The notes beneath the pieces are model-generated. The model was not told the DNA's origin. It ran no database searches and was given only the letters and a program-made list of their open reading frames with translations. From NCBI GenBank assembly GCA_002792355.1, contig PFOE01000081.1:1-40126 (forward strand): 40,126 nt of DNA. Direction: 5' to 3'. The DNA comes from Candidatus Roizmanbacteria bacterium CG_4_10_14_0_2_um_filter_36_35 (GTDB lineage: Bacteria > Patescibacteriota > Microgenomatia > UBA1406 > GWC2-37-13). Of this stretch, positions 7,216-14,063 are shown piece after piece (position 1 is the first letter of the stretch; every line of letters begins with the position of its first letter). Position numbers and translations under genes: made by a program.

Positions 7216-7492
7216 TGATGTAATTATTGCACCGGTATTGACTGAAAAAGCCACTAATCTGGTAAAAGACCAGGTCTATATGTTTAAAGTTAATTCTAAG
7301 GCGAATAAATATCAAATTAAAGAAATCTTGGAAAAAATTTATAAAGTCAAGGTTAGCGATGTTAGAGTAATGGTAAGAAAAGGGAAAACGAGAAAGTTTG
7401 GCCGCAAAATGACAGCTAAAAAATTAGCAGACAGGAAAATCGCTTTTGTTAAATTAAAAGAGGGAAAGATTGATTTATTTCCCCAGACATAA
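7205..7492 (+). CDS. rplW: 50S ribosomal protein L23
   Basis: L23 sits at the tunnel exit and docks trigger factor and SRP. The 95 residues match family length, with IIAPVLTEKATNL at the start, the FKVNSKANKYQIKEILEKIY helix and the VRVMVRKGKTRKFGRK loop. The gene starts inside the end of rplD and is followed after three bases by rplB in the same reading frame. Confidence 0.97.
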   Translation: MKINDVIIAPVLTEKATNLVKDQVYMFKVNSKANKYQIKEILEKIYKVKVSDVRVMVRKGKTRKFGRKMTAKKLADRKIAFVKLKEGKIDLFPQT

Positions 7493-7495
7493 GAT

Positions 7496-8242
7496 ATGGA
7501 AGAAAAAAATCTAAAAGTAATTTTGAAGAAACATTCTGGAAGGGATAATACCGGTTCAATTTCAGTCCGTCACCAGGGTGGAAGACAAAAAAGATACTAT
7601 CGATTGATTGACTTTAAAAGAGACAAAAGAGACGTCGAAGGTGAAGTGACCAGAATTGAGAGAGATCCTAACAGGAATGCTTTGATTGCTTTAGTCAAAT
7701 ATAAAGACAACGAGTTAAGATACATCATTCAACCAGCTGGTTTGAAAGATGGAGACAAGGTAATCGCCAGCGTTAAAGCCGATATTAAGATTGGCAATGC
7801 TTTACCTCTGAAAAATATTCCGATTGGTGTCTCTGTTCATGATGTTGAGATTTATCCCGGACGTGGCGGTCAGATGGCGAGAAGCGCTGGTACAACAGCT
7901 GTCGTTGTTGCTAAGGAAGACTTATATACCCAGCTAAAACTTCAATCTGGAGAAATAAGAAGATTTTTAAATGACTGCTGGGCCACTATCGGTCAGGTAG
8001 GTAATATCGAACATAAAGACGAAGTGATTGGGCGGGCTGGAAGGAATATTTTGATGGGAATTAGGCCAACGGTTCGAGGCACAGCTCAAGACCCTCGCAG
8101 TCATCCTCACGGAGGTGGAGAAGGAAAAAGCGGTGAAGGGATGCACCCAAAAACACCGTGGGGAAAGCCAGCTCGGGGTAAACGAACCAGAGATAAAAAT
8201 CGATGGAATAAACATTTAATTATTAAAAGGAGAAAACCCTAA
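7496..8242 (+). CDS. rplB: 50S ribosomal protein L2, N-terminally short
   Basis: L2 is required for subunit association and peptidyl transfer. Core motifs are present: VRHQGGRQKRYYRLIDFKR, NIPIGVSVHDVEIYPGRGGQ, ARSAGT and the conserved HPHGGGEGKSGEG loop near the C terminus. The protein is 248 residues against roughly 273-277 in most bacteria. The missing part is the N-terminal tail of about 28 residues. It cannot be recovered upstream, because the rplW stop codon lies in the same frame only six bases before this ATG. In the classical operon rpsS would follow; here rplV follows directly. Confidence 0.97.
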   Translation: MEEKNLKVILKKHSGRDNTGSISVRHQGGRQKRYYRLIDFKRDKRDVEGEVTRIERDPNRNALIALVKYKDNELRYIIQPAGLKDGDKVIASVKADIKIGNALPLKNIPIGVSVHDVEIYPGRGGQMARSAGTTAVVVAKEDLYTQLKLQSGEIRRFLNDCWATIGQVGNIEHKDEVIGRAGRNILMGIRPTVRGTAQDPRSHPHGGGEGKSGEGMHPKTPWGKPARGKRTRDKNRWNKHLIIKRRKP

Positions 8243-8245
8243 ACC

Positions 8246-8683
8246 ATGGAAGAGTCAATAACATATCTAAAAAACATTGCTATTCCGTCGAAGAAGTTGA
8301 GATTTTATCTTTCGGCGGTCAAAAAAATGAGTCCGGTTACGGCTCTTGACCACCTTTTTTACGGAAGGCAAAAAGCGACCAAGGTGCTTTATCAAGCGAT
8401 AAAATCAGCTGTAAGCAATGCTAAACAGTCTTTAAAAGTTAATGACGATTTGTTAAAATTTAGACTTTTTACCATTGAAGAAGGGCAAAAATTAAAAAGA
8501 TATCGACCAGGAGGAAGAAGAACACCTAAGCCTATTATTAAAAGAAAAAGTCATATTAAGATAATTCTTGTTAAAACAGAAAATAACAAATTACAAATAA
8601 CAAATGACAAATCAATAACAAAATCCAAATTACAAGTTAAGAAACCCGCCTTCGCTAAAGCTTCGGCGGGCAAAGAAAAATAA
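8246..8683 (+). CDS. rplV: 50S ribosomal protein L22 with a repeat-derived C-terminal tail
   Basis: L22 spans domains of 23S rRNA and lines the exit tunnel. The core (residues 1 to about 108) is standard, from YLKNIAIPSKKLRFYLSAVKKM to KRYRPGGRRTPKPIIKRKSHI. The last 35 or so residues are unusual. They are encoded first by an AACAAAT-rich stretch (8579-8640) that resembles the rplE-rpsZ spacer, then by a palindrome (8645-8671) translated as PAFAKASAG. The tail therefore looks like former intergenic repeat DNA that became coding. rpsC begins directly after the stop codon. Confidence 0.95.
   Translation: MEESITYLKNIAIPSKKLRFYLSAVKKMSPVTALDHLFYGRQKATKVLYQAIKSAVSNAKQSLKVNDDLLKFRLFTIEEGQKLKRYRPGGRRTPKPIIKRKSHIKIILVKTENNKLQITNDKSITKSKLQVKKPAFAKASAGKEK
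8645..8671. repeat. In-frame palindromic element at the rplV 3' end
   Basis: CCCGCC (8645-8650) pairs perfectly with GGCGGG (8665-8670) around a 14-base middle. It is read in frame as PAFAKASAG, close to the PASAEASAG peptide of the rplC element, so both probably belong to one repeat family. Confidence 0.8.
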
Positions 8684-9322
8684 ATGGGACAAAAGGTTCA
8701 TCCGAAAGGATTGAGACTCGGAATTATTTATAACTGGAATTCTCGCTGGTTCTTTTCTAACAAAAGAACTTATCGGAACAATCTAGAATCTGATATTAAT
8801 ATCAGAAAAAGCCTGATGGAGAAGCTGGCTTTTGCTTCTGTGACACAGATTGATATAGAAAGAGCTATTAATAAAATTACTTTGATTATTTTTTCCGTCA
8901 AACCAGGAATGATAATTGGTCGGGGTGGAAAAGGATTAGAAGATATTAAAAAATTTATCGTTAAGTTTCTTAAAAGAGCAGACAGGAATGAGGAGTTGAA
9001 GCTTGATATCAAAATTGAACCGGTTAAAAAACCATACCTTAACGCCTATTTTGTTTCTCAGTCAATTGCGGAAAAATTAGTGAGAAATTTTCCTCATAGG
9101 TCAGTTGTTCATAACACAATGAATCGAGTCATTGAAGCCGGAGGAAAAGGAGTGAAGATTCAACTCGGAGGCAGAATCGCCGGCGCGGAAATTTCCCGCC
9201 GGGAAAAATATTTCCAAGGAACAGTTCCGACATCAACCATAAGAGAGGAAGTTGATTTTGCTCGTTATCCAGCCCTGACAAAATCAGGATACATAGGAGT
9301 TAAGGTATGGATATGTAAATAA
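8684..9322 (+). CDS. rpsC: 30S ribosomal protein S3
   Basis: S3 forms part of the mRNA entry channel. The 212 residues begin GQKVHPKGLRLGI, carry the KH-domain loop PGMIIGRGGKGLEDIKK near residue 75, and end in the S3_C domain with GGRIAGAEISRREKYFQGTVPTSTIR. It is complete, and starts immediately after rplV, with no Shine-Dalgarno apart from purines in the preceding tail. Confidence 0.97.
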   Translation: MGQKVHPKGLRLGIIYNWNSRWFFSNKRTYRNNLESDINIRKSLMEKLAFASVTQIDIERAINKITLIIFSVKPGMIIGRGGKGLEDIKKFIVKFLKRADRNEELKLDIKIEPVKKPYLNAYFVSQSIAEKLVRNFPHRSVVHNTMNRVIEAGGKGVKIQLGGRIAGAEISRREKYFQGTVPTSTIREEVDFARYPALTKSGYIGVKVWICK

Positions 9323-9324
9323 AT

Positions 9325-9735
9325 ATGTTAGCACCAAAAAGACAAAAATACAGAAAACAGTTTCGAGGAATTTGGCGGAGATTGGCGACCAAAGGAGATA
9401 AATTAAATTTCGGTAATTATGGTTTAAAAACTGTCGTTACCGGTTGGATCAAGGACAGAGAAATAGAAGCGGTCAGGGTGGTTTTCGCTCGCGCGACGAG
9501 AAAGTATGGTAAATTTTGGATAAGAATATTTCCCGATAAACCATATACTAAAAAACCACCAGAGGTAACTATGGGATCAGGTAAAGGAGATGTTGATCAT
9601 TTTGTTGCTTCAGTTACACCAGGCAGGGTTTTGTTTGAGATTGATGGATTAAGCCGGGATGAAAGTTTAGAAGTATTAAGAACTGTGGCTTCTAAACTTT
9701 CTGTTAAAACTAAAGTGGTATCGAAAACAGTATGA
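9325..9735 (+). CDS. rplP: 50S ribosomal protein L16
   Basis: L16 organises the A-site region of the 50S subunit. The 136 residues have family length, with PKRQKYRKQFRG at the start, the WIRIFPDKPYTKKPPEVTMGSGKG motif, and VTPGRVLFEIDG. Its stop overlaps the rpmC start by four bases (ATGA), so translation is probably coupled. Confidence 0.97.
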   Translation: MLAPKRQKYRKQFRGIWRRLATKGDKLNFGNYGLKTVVTGWIKDREIEAVRVVFARATRKYGKFWIRIFPDKPYTKKPPEVTMGSGKGDVDHFVASVTPGRVLFEIDGLSRDESLEVLRTVASKLSVKTKVVSKTV

Positions 9736-9953
9736 AAAAATTAACTAAACAATATCGAGACAAGACTGTAAAAGAATTAACTCAAGAGACGATGATACTA
9801 ATAGAAGAAATTGCTAAGCTAAGGCTTTCGCAAAAAAGCGCCCCGGCAAAAGACACCAATTTACTGATGAAAAAAAGAAAACAGTTAGCGGTTTTATTGA
9901 CAGTTTTAACGGAAAAAAAAGAGATTGAAAGTTTAAAAAACAAAAAAATATGA
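9732..9953 (+). CDS. rpmC: 50S ribosomal protein L29
   Basis: L29 sits beside L23 at the tunnel exit. The 73 residues form the expected two-helix protein, with KELTQETMILIEEIAKLRLSQ in helix one and LLMKKRKQLAVLLTVLTEK in helix two. It overlaps both neighbours by four bases, a compact arrangement that suggests coupled translation. Confidence 0.93.
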   Translation: MKKLTKQYRDKTVKELTQETMILIEEIAKLRLSQKSAPAKDTNLLMKKRKQLAVLLTVLTEKKEIESLKNKKI

Positions 9954-10219
9954 AGAAAACTTTAGTTGGAGAGGTGGTTTCTACAAAAATGCAAAAAACC
10001 GCCGTTGTTAAGGTCGAGCGTAAATTTACTTACCCAAGATATAGAAAAGTAATCATTCGCCATAAGAAATATAAGGCACACAATGAGGATTTAGATTTGA
10101 AAATAGGAGATAAGGTAAAAATTGAAGAAACGAAACCAATATCAAAAGATAAACATTTTAAAGTTATAGAAAAGTTAGAAGTTAAAAGTAAAAATTCAAA
10201 AGTTAAAGTAAAAAGTTAA
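9950..10219 (+). CDS. rpsQ: 30S ribosomal protein S17
   Basis: S17 is a primary 16S rRNA-binding protein with an OB fold. The 89 residues contain LVGEVVSTKMQKTAVVKVER, KYKAHNEDLDLKIGDKVKIEETKPISKDKHFKV and a short lysine-rich tail. It starts within the rpmC stop codon. Confidence 0.97.
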   Translation: MKKTLVGEVVSTKMQKTAVVKVERKFTYPRYRKVIIRHKKYKAHNEDLDLKIGDKVKIEETKPISKDKHFKVIEKLEVKSKNSKVKVKS

Positions 10220-10223
10220 AAGT

Positions 10224-10598
10224 ATGTTGCAACTAAGAACAATTTTAAACGTCGCTGATAATACCGGAGCTAAAAAAGTTTCGATGATCGGGATGGCAAA
10301 AAAAGGCAATCGGCATTACGCATATTTAGGGGAAACTATCACTGTTACCGTAAAGAAAGCAATTCCTTATGCCGCAGTGAAACAAGGTGATATTTTACAG
10401 GCGGTGATAGTCCGGACACGAAAAGAAAAAAGAAGAAAAGACGGCAGCTATATCAGATTCGACAACAATGCCTGCGTGATTTTGGCCGGACCGGATATCA
10501 AAGACCCAAAAGGGACGAGAATTTTTGGTCCGATTGCCAAGGAAGTCAAAGACAAAGGATTTAATAAAATTGTCAGTTTGGCAGAAGAAATATATTAG
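10224..10598 (+). CDS. rplN: 50S ribosomal protein L14
   Basis: L14 forms an intersubunit bridge. The 124 residues are near family length, with MLQLRTILNVADNTGAKK at the start, VRTRKEKRRKDGSYIRFDNNA in the middle and GTRIFGPIAKEV near the end. It is followed by an 85-base spacer holding an interspersed palindromic element, the only large gap between rplV and adk. Confidence 0.97.
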   Translation: MLQLRTILNVADNTGAKKVSMIGMAKKGNRHYAYLGETITVTVKKAIPYAAVKQGDILQAVIVRTRKEKRRKDGSYIRFDNNACVILAGPDIKDPKGTRIFGPIAKEVKDKGFNKIVSLAEEIY

Positions 10599-10605
10599 AA
10601 ATTTT

Positions 10606-10674
10606 TGTCATTCCGAGCGAAGTCGAGGAATCTTGAAATAGATCCCTCGGTCGCTTCACTCCCTCGGGATGACA
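10606..10674. repeat. Interspersed palindromic element between rplN and rplX
   Basis: The element starts TGTCATTCCGAGCGAAG and ends CTCGGGATGACA. Its two halves are diverged inverted copies of one another, so the transcript can fold into one long hairpin. Similar units occur at 25394-25465, 25962-26046 and 30166-30269. It ends 10 bases before the rplX start. Confidence 0.85.
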
Positions 10675-10683
10675 CGATGGCGT

Positions 10684-10989
10684 ATGAAGATCAAAAAAGG
10701 AGACAAAGTCAGAGTCATGGCGGGAAAAGACAAAGGAAGAGAAGGAAAAGTCGAAAAAGTTTATAAAAAGTCTAACAAGATTTTGATTCCCAATATTAAT
10801 ATCTATAAACGTCATGTTAAAAAAAGTGACAAAATGCCTCAAGGCGGCATCGTTGATGTTCCTCGTCCGCTTGACGTTGCCAAAATAATGTTGATTTGTC
10901 CTAAGTGTGGAAAAATGACGAGAATAGGGTTTAAAGTAGAGAAAGACAAAAAACTTAGAGTTTGTAAGAAATGCGAAAGCAAAATATAA
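10684..10989 (+). CDS. rplX: 50S ribosomal protein L24
   Basis: L24 helps start 50S assembly. I take the ATG at 10684 (MKIKKGDKVRVMAGKDKGREG), because the frame's earlier ATG lies inside the palindromic element and adds only MTRWR. That gives 101 residues, with the KOW motif at the N terminus and a C-terminal zinc-ribbon-like CPKC and CKKC pair. rplE follows after two bases. Confidence 0.96.
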   Translation: MKIKKGDKVRVMAGKDKGREGKVEKVYKKSNKILIPNINIYKRHVKKSDKMPQGGIVDVPRPLDVAKIMLICPKCGKMTRIGFKVEKDKKLRVCKKCESKI

Positions 10990-10991
10990 CT

Positions 10992-11531
10992 ATGACGCTT
11001 AAAGATTATTACAATCAGGAGGTTAAGAAGAAATTGATGTCCGATCTTAAAATAGGAAATATAATGGCTGTTCCCAAGGTTGTTAAAATCGTCGTCAATG
11101 TCGGCGCCGGAGAAGCGATAACTAGTAAAGGAGTCTTAGATAAGATAAAAGAACAGATAGCGATAATTACCGGCCAGAATCCGGTTATAACCCGGGCCCG
11201 TATTTCTGTGTCGGCTTTTAAATTAAGAAAAGGAACCCCAATCGGTGTTAAAGTGACCCTGAGAGGTAAAAAAATGGATAGTTTTTTAGAGAAACTTATA
11301 AAAGTCATTATTCCAAGATTGAGAGATTTCCGAGGAATTGCGGAAAAAACTATCGATCAACACGGCAATCTAAACATCGGTTTTAGTGAGCAGATAATTT
11401 TTCCTGAGATAGAGTTTGATAAAATTGATAAAATAAGAGGCTTGGAAGTAACAGTGGTTACAAATGCTAGAAGTTACGAGAACGGAAAAAAGCTATTCGA
11501 ATTATTGGGGATACCGTTTAAAAAATCATAA
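10992..11531 (+). CDS. rplE: 50S ribosomal protein L5
   Basis: L5 binds 5S rRNA and contacts P-site tRNA. The start at 10992 (MTLKDYYNQEVKKKLM) gives 179 residues, the typical length, and avoids overlap with rplX; an upstream ATG at 10971 would add MRKQNIT. Visible motifs are VPKVVKIVVNVGAGEA, ITGQNPVITRARISVSAFKLRKG and FPEIEFDKIDKIRGLEVTV. Confidence 0.96.
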   Translation: MTLKDYYNQEVKKKLMSDLKIGNIMAVPKVVKIVVNVGAGEAITSKGVLDKIKEQIAIITGQNPVITRARISVSAFKLRKGTPIGVKVTLRGKKMDSFLEKLIKVIIPRLRDFRGIAEKTIDQHGNLNIGFSEQIIFPEIEFDKIDKIRGLEVTVVTNARSYENGKKLFELLGIPFKKS

Positions 11532-11553
11532 ATTATAAATAACAAATCACAAA

Positions 11554-11739
11554 ATGGCCAAGACATCAGACGAAGTAAAATTTAGAAAAAAACAAAAGTA
11601 CAAGGTTAGATATCGCAACCGTTGTCCTTTTTGCGGTCGAGCTAGAGGCTATATGCGTCGATTTGGAATGTGTAGGATTTGTTTTAGAGAAAAAGCATTA
11701 AACGGAGAAATTCCCGGAGTTAGAAAAATTTCTTGGTAA
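11554..11739 (+). CDS. rpsN: 30S ribosomal protein S14, zinc-binding type
   Basis: S14 helps assemble the 30S head. This is the short 61-residue zinc form, with CPFC and CRIC cysteine pairs around the RARGYMRRFGM loop and the usual REKALNGEIPGVRKISW C terminus. The gene follows a spacer containing an AACAAAT-type A-rich repeat and precedes rpsS, which is not its usual neighbour. Confidence 0.97.
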   Translation: MAKTSDEVKFRKKQKYKVRYRNRCPFCGRARGYMRRFGMCRICFREKALNGEIPGVRKISW

Positions 11740-11743
11740 AAAT

Positions 11744-12028
11744 ATGAGCAGATCACTAAAAAAAGGTCCATATGTGGATGAAAAGCTTTTAAAGAAAATT
11801 ATGAAGCAGAAAGAATCAAGAGATAATAAGCCAATTCGGACTTGGTCTCGAGACTCTCAAATTTCTCCTGAGTTTGTTGGTCATAATCTGGCTGTCCACA
11901 ACGGGAGAAAGTTTACTGAAATCTTTATTTCTGAAGCGATGGTTGGTCATCGATTAGGAGAGTTTTCTCCGACAAGAACTTTTAGAAGTCATGGAAAGGT
12001 AACCAAGAAAGTTATTGAAGCGACTTAA
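11744..12028 (+). CDS. rpsS: 30S ribosomal protein S19, in an unusual position
   Basis: S19 forms the 30S head with S13 and contacts 23S rRNA. The 94 residues are complete: MSRSLKKGPYVDEKLLKKI, TWSRDSQISPEFVGHNLAVHNGRKF and GHRLGEFSPTRTFRSHGK. In the conserved bacterial order rpsS lies between rplB and rplV. Here it lies between rpsN and rpsH, while rplB and rplV are three bases apart. It is tightly packed (four and five bases to its neighbours), so it is presumably expressed normally. Confidence 0.97.
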   Translation: MSRSLKKGPYVDEKLLKKIMKQKESRDNKPIRTWSRDSQISPEFVGHNLAVHNGRKFTEIFISEAMVGHRLGEFSPTRTFRSHGKVTKKVIEAT

Positions 12029-12033
12029 AAATT

Positions 12034-12420
12034 ATGGAAAACCCAGCAATTGATCTTATAATCAGGATTAAAAACGGCTATATGGCCAGGAAAGAAGTAA
12101 TAGAATCTCCTTATAGTCGGATGAGAGAAGAAATTCTTAAAAAGCTGACCGAGATTAAGTTTATCAAAAGTTATAAGATTACGGGAGACAAACCTAAAAA
12201 AATCACCATAGAACTTTTATATGAGAATACAGTTCCAGTTTTTTCCGACGTCAAAGTTTATTCTCGACCCGGTAGCCGCTATTATGTCTCTTACCGCAAT
12301 TTGAAACCGGTTTTGTCTGGTTATGGTTTTTCTTTTATTTCGACCTCAAAAGGAATTTTGACCAATAAAGAAGCTAAAAAACAGAAATTGGGTGGAGAAT
12401 TACTATTTAGTATTTGGTAG
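12034..12420 (+). CDS. rpsH: 30S ribosomal protein S8
   Basis: S8 is a primary 16S rRNA binder and in E. coli a repressor of the spc operon. The 128 residues start with ENPAIDLIIRIKNGYMARKE and carry the VKVYSRPGSRYYVSY segment. The C terminus has GFSFISTSKGILTNKEAKKQKLGGELLFSIW, the usual rRNA-binding loop. Confidence 0.97.
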   Translation: MENPAIDLIIRIKNGYMARKEVIESPYSRMREEILKKLTEIKFIKSYKITGDKPKKITIELLYENTVPVFSDVKVYSRPGSRYYVSYRNLKPVLSGYGFSFISTSKGILTNKEAKKQKLGGELLFSIW

Positions 12421-12435
12421 TCAGCTTGTCGAATT

Positions 12436-12993
12436 ATGTCAAAAATAGGCGAAAAAACAATCGAAATTTCCCAAGGCGTAAGTGTAAGTATTGATAAAAA
12501 GAAGATCAACGTGAAAGGACCACATGGAGAGTTAACAATAGAACTTCCTGATAAATTAGAGATTTTGACTCGGGAAAATAACTTATTGGTTAAAAGAAAT
12601 GATGATGAAAAAAAGACCAAATCAATTCATGGTCTCTATCGACAGCTCATTAATAACGCTATTTTGGGCGTGCAAAAATTATGGGAGAAAAAGTTGAAAG
12701 TAGTCGGCACTGGTTATACGGTCAAACTCGATAAGGAAGATTTGGTCTTTAAGATCGGTTACTCACATCCGGTAGTTTTTAAAAAAACATCAGGAGTAAA
12801 ATTTCAGGTAGAAGGTAACAATAAGGTCGTTGTCTTAGGTTGTGATAAACAGTTGGTAGGAGAAATTGCTTATCAGATAAAGATATTGAAAAAACCAGAC
12901 GTTTATAAAGGCAAAGGCATACAATACGAAGGTGAAAAATTAAGAATTAAACCAGGCAAGAAAGCCAAAGTTGCCGGAGGAACCGTCGCTTAA
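12436..12993 (+). CDS. rplF: 50S ribosomal protein L6
   Basis: L6 lies near the factor-binding site. The 185 residues contain both L6 repeats, with VKGPHGELTIELPD near residue 28, LWEKKLKVVGTGYTVKL in the middle and KPDVYKGKGIQYEGEKLRIKPGKKAK at the end. It is complete. rplR starts one base past the stop codon. Confidence 0.97.
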   Translation: MSKIGEKTIEISQGVSVSIDKKKINVKGPHGELTIELPDKLEILTRENNLLVKRNDDEKKTKSIHGLYRQLINNAILGVQKLWEKKLKVVGTGYTVKLDKEDLVFKIGYSHPVVFKKTSGVKFQVEGNNKVVVLGCDKQLVGEIAYQIKILKKPDVYKGKGIQYEGEKLRIKPGKKAKVAGGTVA

Positions 12994-12994
12994 T

Positions 12995-13339
12995 ATGGGA
13001 AAAATAAATTTTAATAAAAAAACAAGAAAAAAAAGAAGAATAGGTACCAGTATTGAGGGAAGAGAAAAAAGACCAAGAATCTCGGTGTATCGATCTAATC
13101 GTTATATTTATGCTCAAGCTATAGACGACGAAAAACGAACAACACTAGTCTCTTTTTCCAGTCAAAAACTGCCTAAGAGTAAAAAAGTTAATCAAGCTAA
13201 AGAAGTAGGTTTACAGTTGGCCAAAGTTCTTAAAGAAAAAAAAATCAGTACGGTGGTTTTTGATAGAAATATTTATATTTATAAAGGTAGAGTTAAGGCT
13301 CTCTGTGATGGGCTTAGGGAAGGAGGAATAAAAGTATGA
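12995..13339 (+). CDS. rplR: 50S ribosomal protein L18
   Basis: L18 binds 5S rRNA with L5. The start at 12995 (MGKINFNKKTRKKRR) gives 114 residues, the family length; the frame's earlier ATG lies inside rplF and is unlikely. Motifs are RPRISVYRSNRYIYAQAIDDE and FDRNIYIYKGRVKALCDGLREGGI. It overlaps rpsE by four bases. Confidence 0.96.
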   Translation: MGKINFNKKTRKKRRIGTSIEGREKRPRISVYRSNRYIYAQAIDDEKRTTLVSFSSQKLPKSKKVNQAKEVGLQLAKVLKEKKISTVVFDRNIYIYKGRVKALCDGLREGGIKV

Positions 13340-13794
13340 GACAGGACATAAGAAATCCAGAAGAAAAAAAATTTGAAGAAAAAGTTCTTTTGATTAAACG
13401 AGTTTCTAAAAAGATACCCGGCGGTAATTATGTGACGTTTTCCGCACTGGTAGTCGTCGGCGATAAAAAAGGAAAAGTGGGAATTGGTTTAGGTAGGGGT
13501 CAAGAAGTGCCTCCGGCTATTCAAAAAGCAATCACTTATGCGAAAAAACATTTGATTACTGTTCCAATCAAAAACAAAACAATTCCCCATGAGATTAGAT
13601 TGAAATATAAAGCATCAAAGATTCTCCTCAAACCGGCACCAGAAGGAACCGGTCTTAAGGTCGGTAGCGTGGCTCGTGTTTTATTGGATTTAGCCGGTGT
13701 AGAAAACGCATCGGGTAAAATAATCCGATCTCGAAACCAAATAGTTAATACCTATGCGATAATGAAAGCGTTACAAATGTTCAGACACATATGA
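13336..13794 (+). CDS. rpsE: 30S ribosomal protein S5
   Basis: S5 shapes the mRNA entry channel and affects fidelity. The 152 residues have the double-stranded-RNA-binding N-terminal domain (FEEKVLLIKRVSKKIPGGNYVTFSALVVVGDKKGKVG) and the S5_C domain with KILLKPAPEGTGLKVG. The next gene is rplO; no rpmD (L30) lies between them, a known trait of Candidate Phyla Radiation genomes. Confidence 0.97.
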   Translation: MRQDIRNPEEKKFEEKVLLIKRVSKKIPGGNYVTFSALVVVGDKKGKVGIGLGRGQEVPPAIQKAITYAKKHLITVPIKNKTIPHEIRLKYKASKILLKPAPEGTGLKVGSVARVLLDLAGVENASGKIIRSRNQIVNTYAIMKALQMFRHI

Positions 13795-14063
13795 TAGATT
13801 TTTTATCAAATTTACCAAAAACAGTTCATTCTAAAAAAAAGAGACTGGGTCGCGGTTTGGGAAGCGGTAAAGGTTCCAAGTCAGGTCGGGGAACTACACG
13901 TCATCAAAAAGCACGAGAAAGCATTCCTCTTCATTTTGAAGGAGGACAGGGAAGAATGGTTAAGCGCTTTCCTCTCCTTCGCGGTAAAGGAAAAAACAAA
14001 TCCATAATGAGCGGTAAATTTAAAAAAAGTAAATTTTATGAAAAAAATCTTAGAAAAAATTAG
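13791..14063 (+). CDS. rplO: 50S ribosomal protein L15, missing the C-terminal part
   Basis: L15 is a late-assembly 50S protein with an extended N-terminal arm and a globular C-terminal domain. The arm is recognisable: KRLGRGLGSGKGSKSGRGTTRHQKAR, then FEGGQGRMVKRFPLLRGKG. The protein ends after 90 residues, whereas family members are usually about 145. The last eight codons overlap the start of secY, and no C-terminal domain is found in another frame, because that DNA encodes the SecY N terminus. I cannot tell whether this shortened L15 is functional and lineage-wide or a recent truncation. Confidence 0.9.
   Translation: MIDFLSNLPKTVHSKKKRLGRGLGSGKGSKSGRGTTRHQKARESIPLHFEGGQGRMVKRFPLLRGKGKNKSIMSGKFKKSKFYEKNLRKN

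Noticed and set aside
10573..10842. Minus-strand frame across the rplN-rplX spacer
   Set aside because: It is created by the palindromic element and antisense rplX; part of it is the usual translation of this repeat class.
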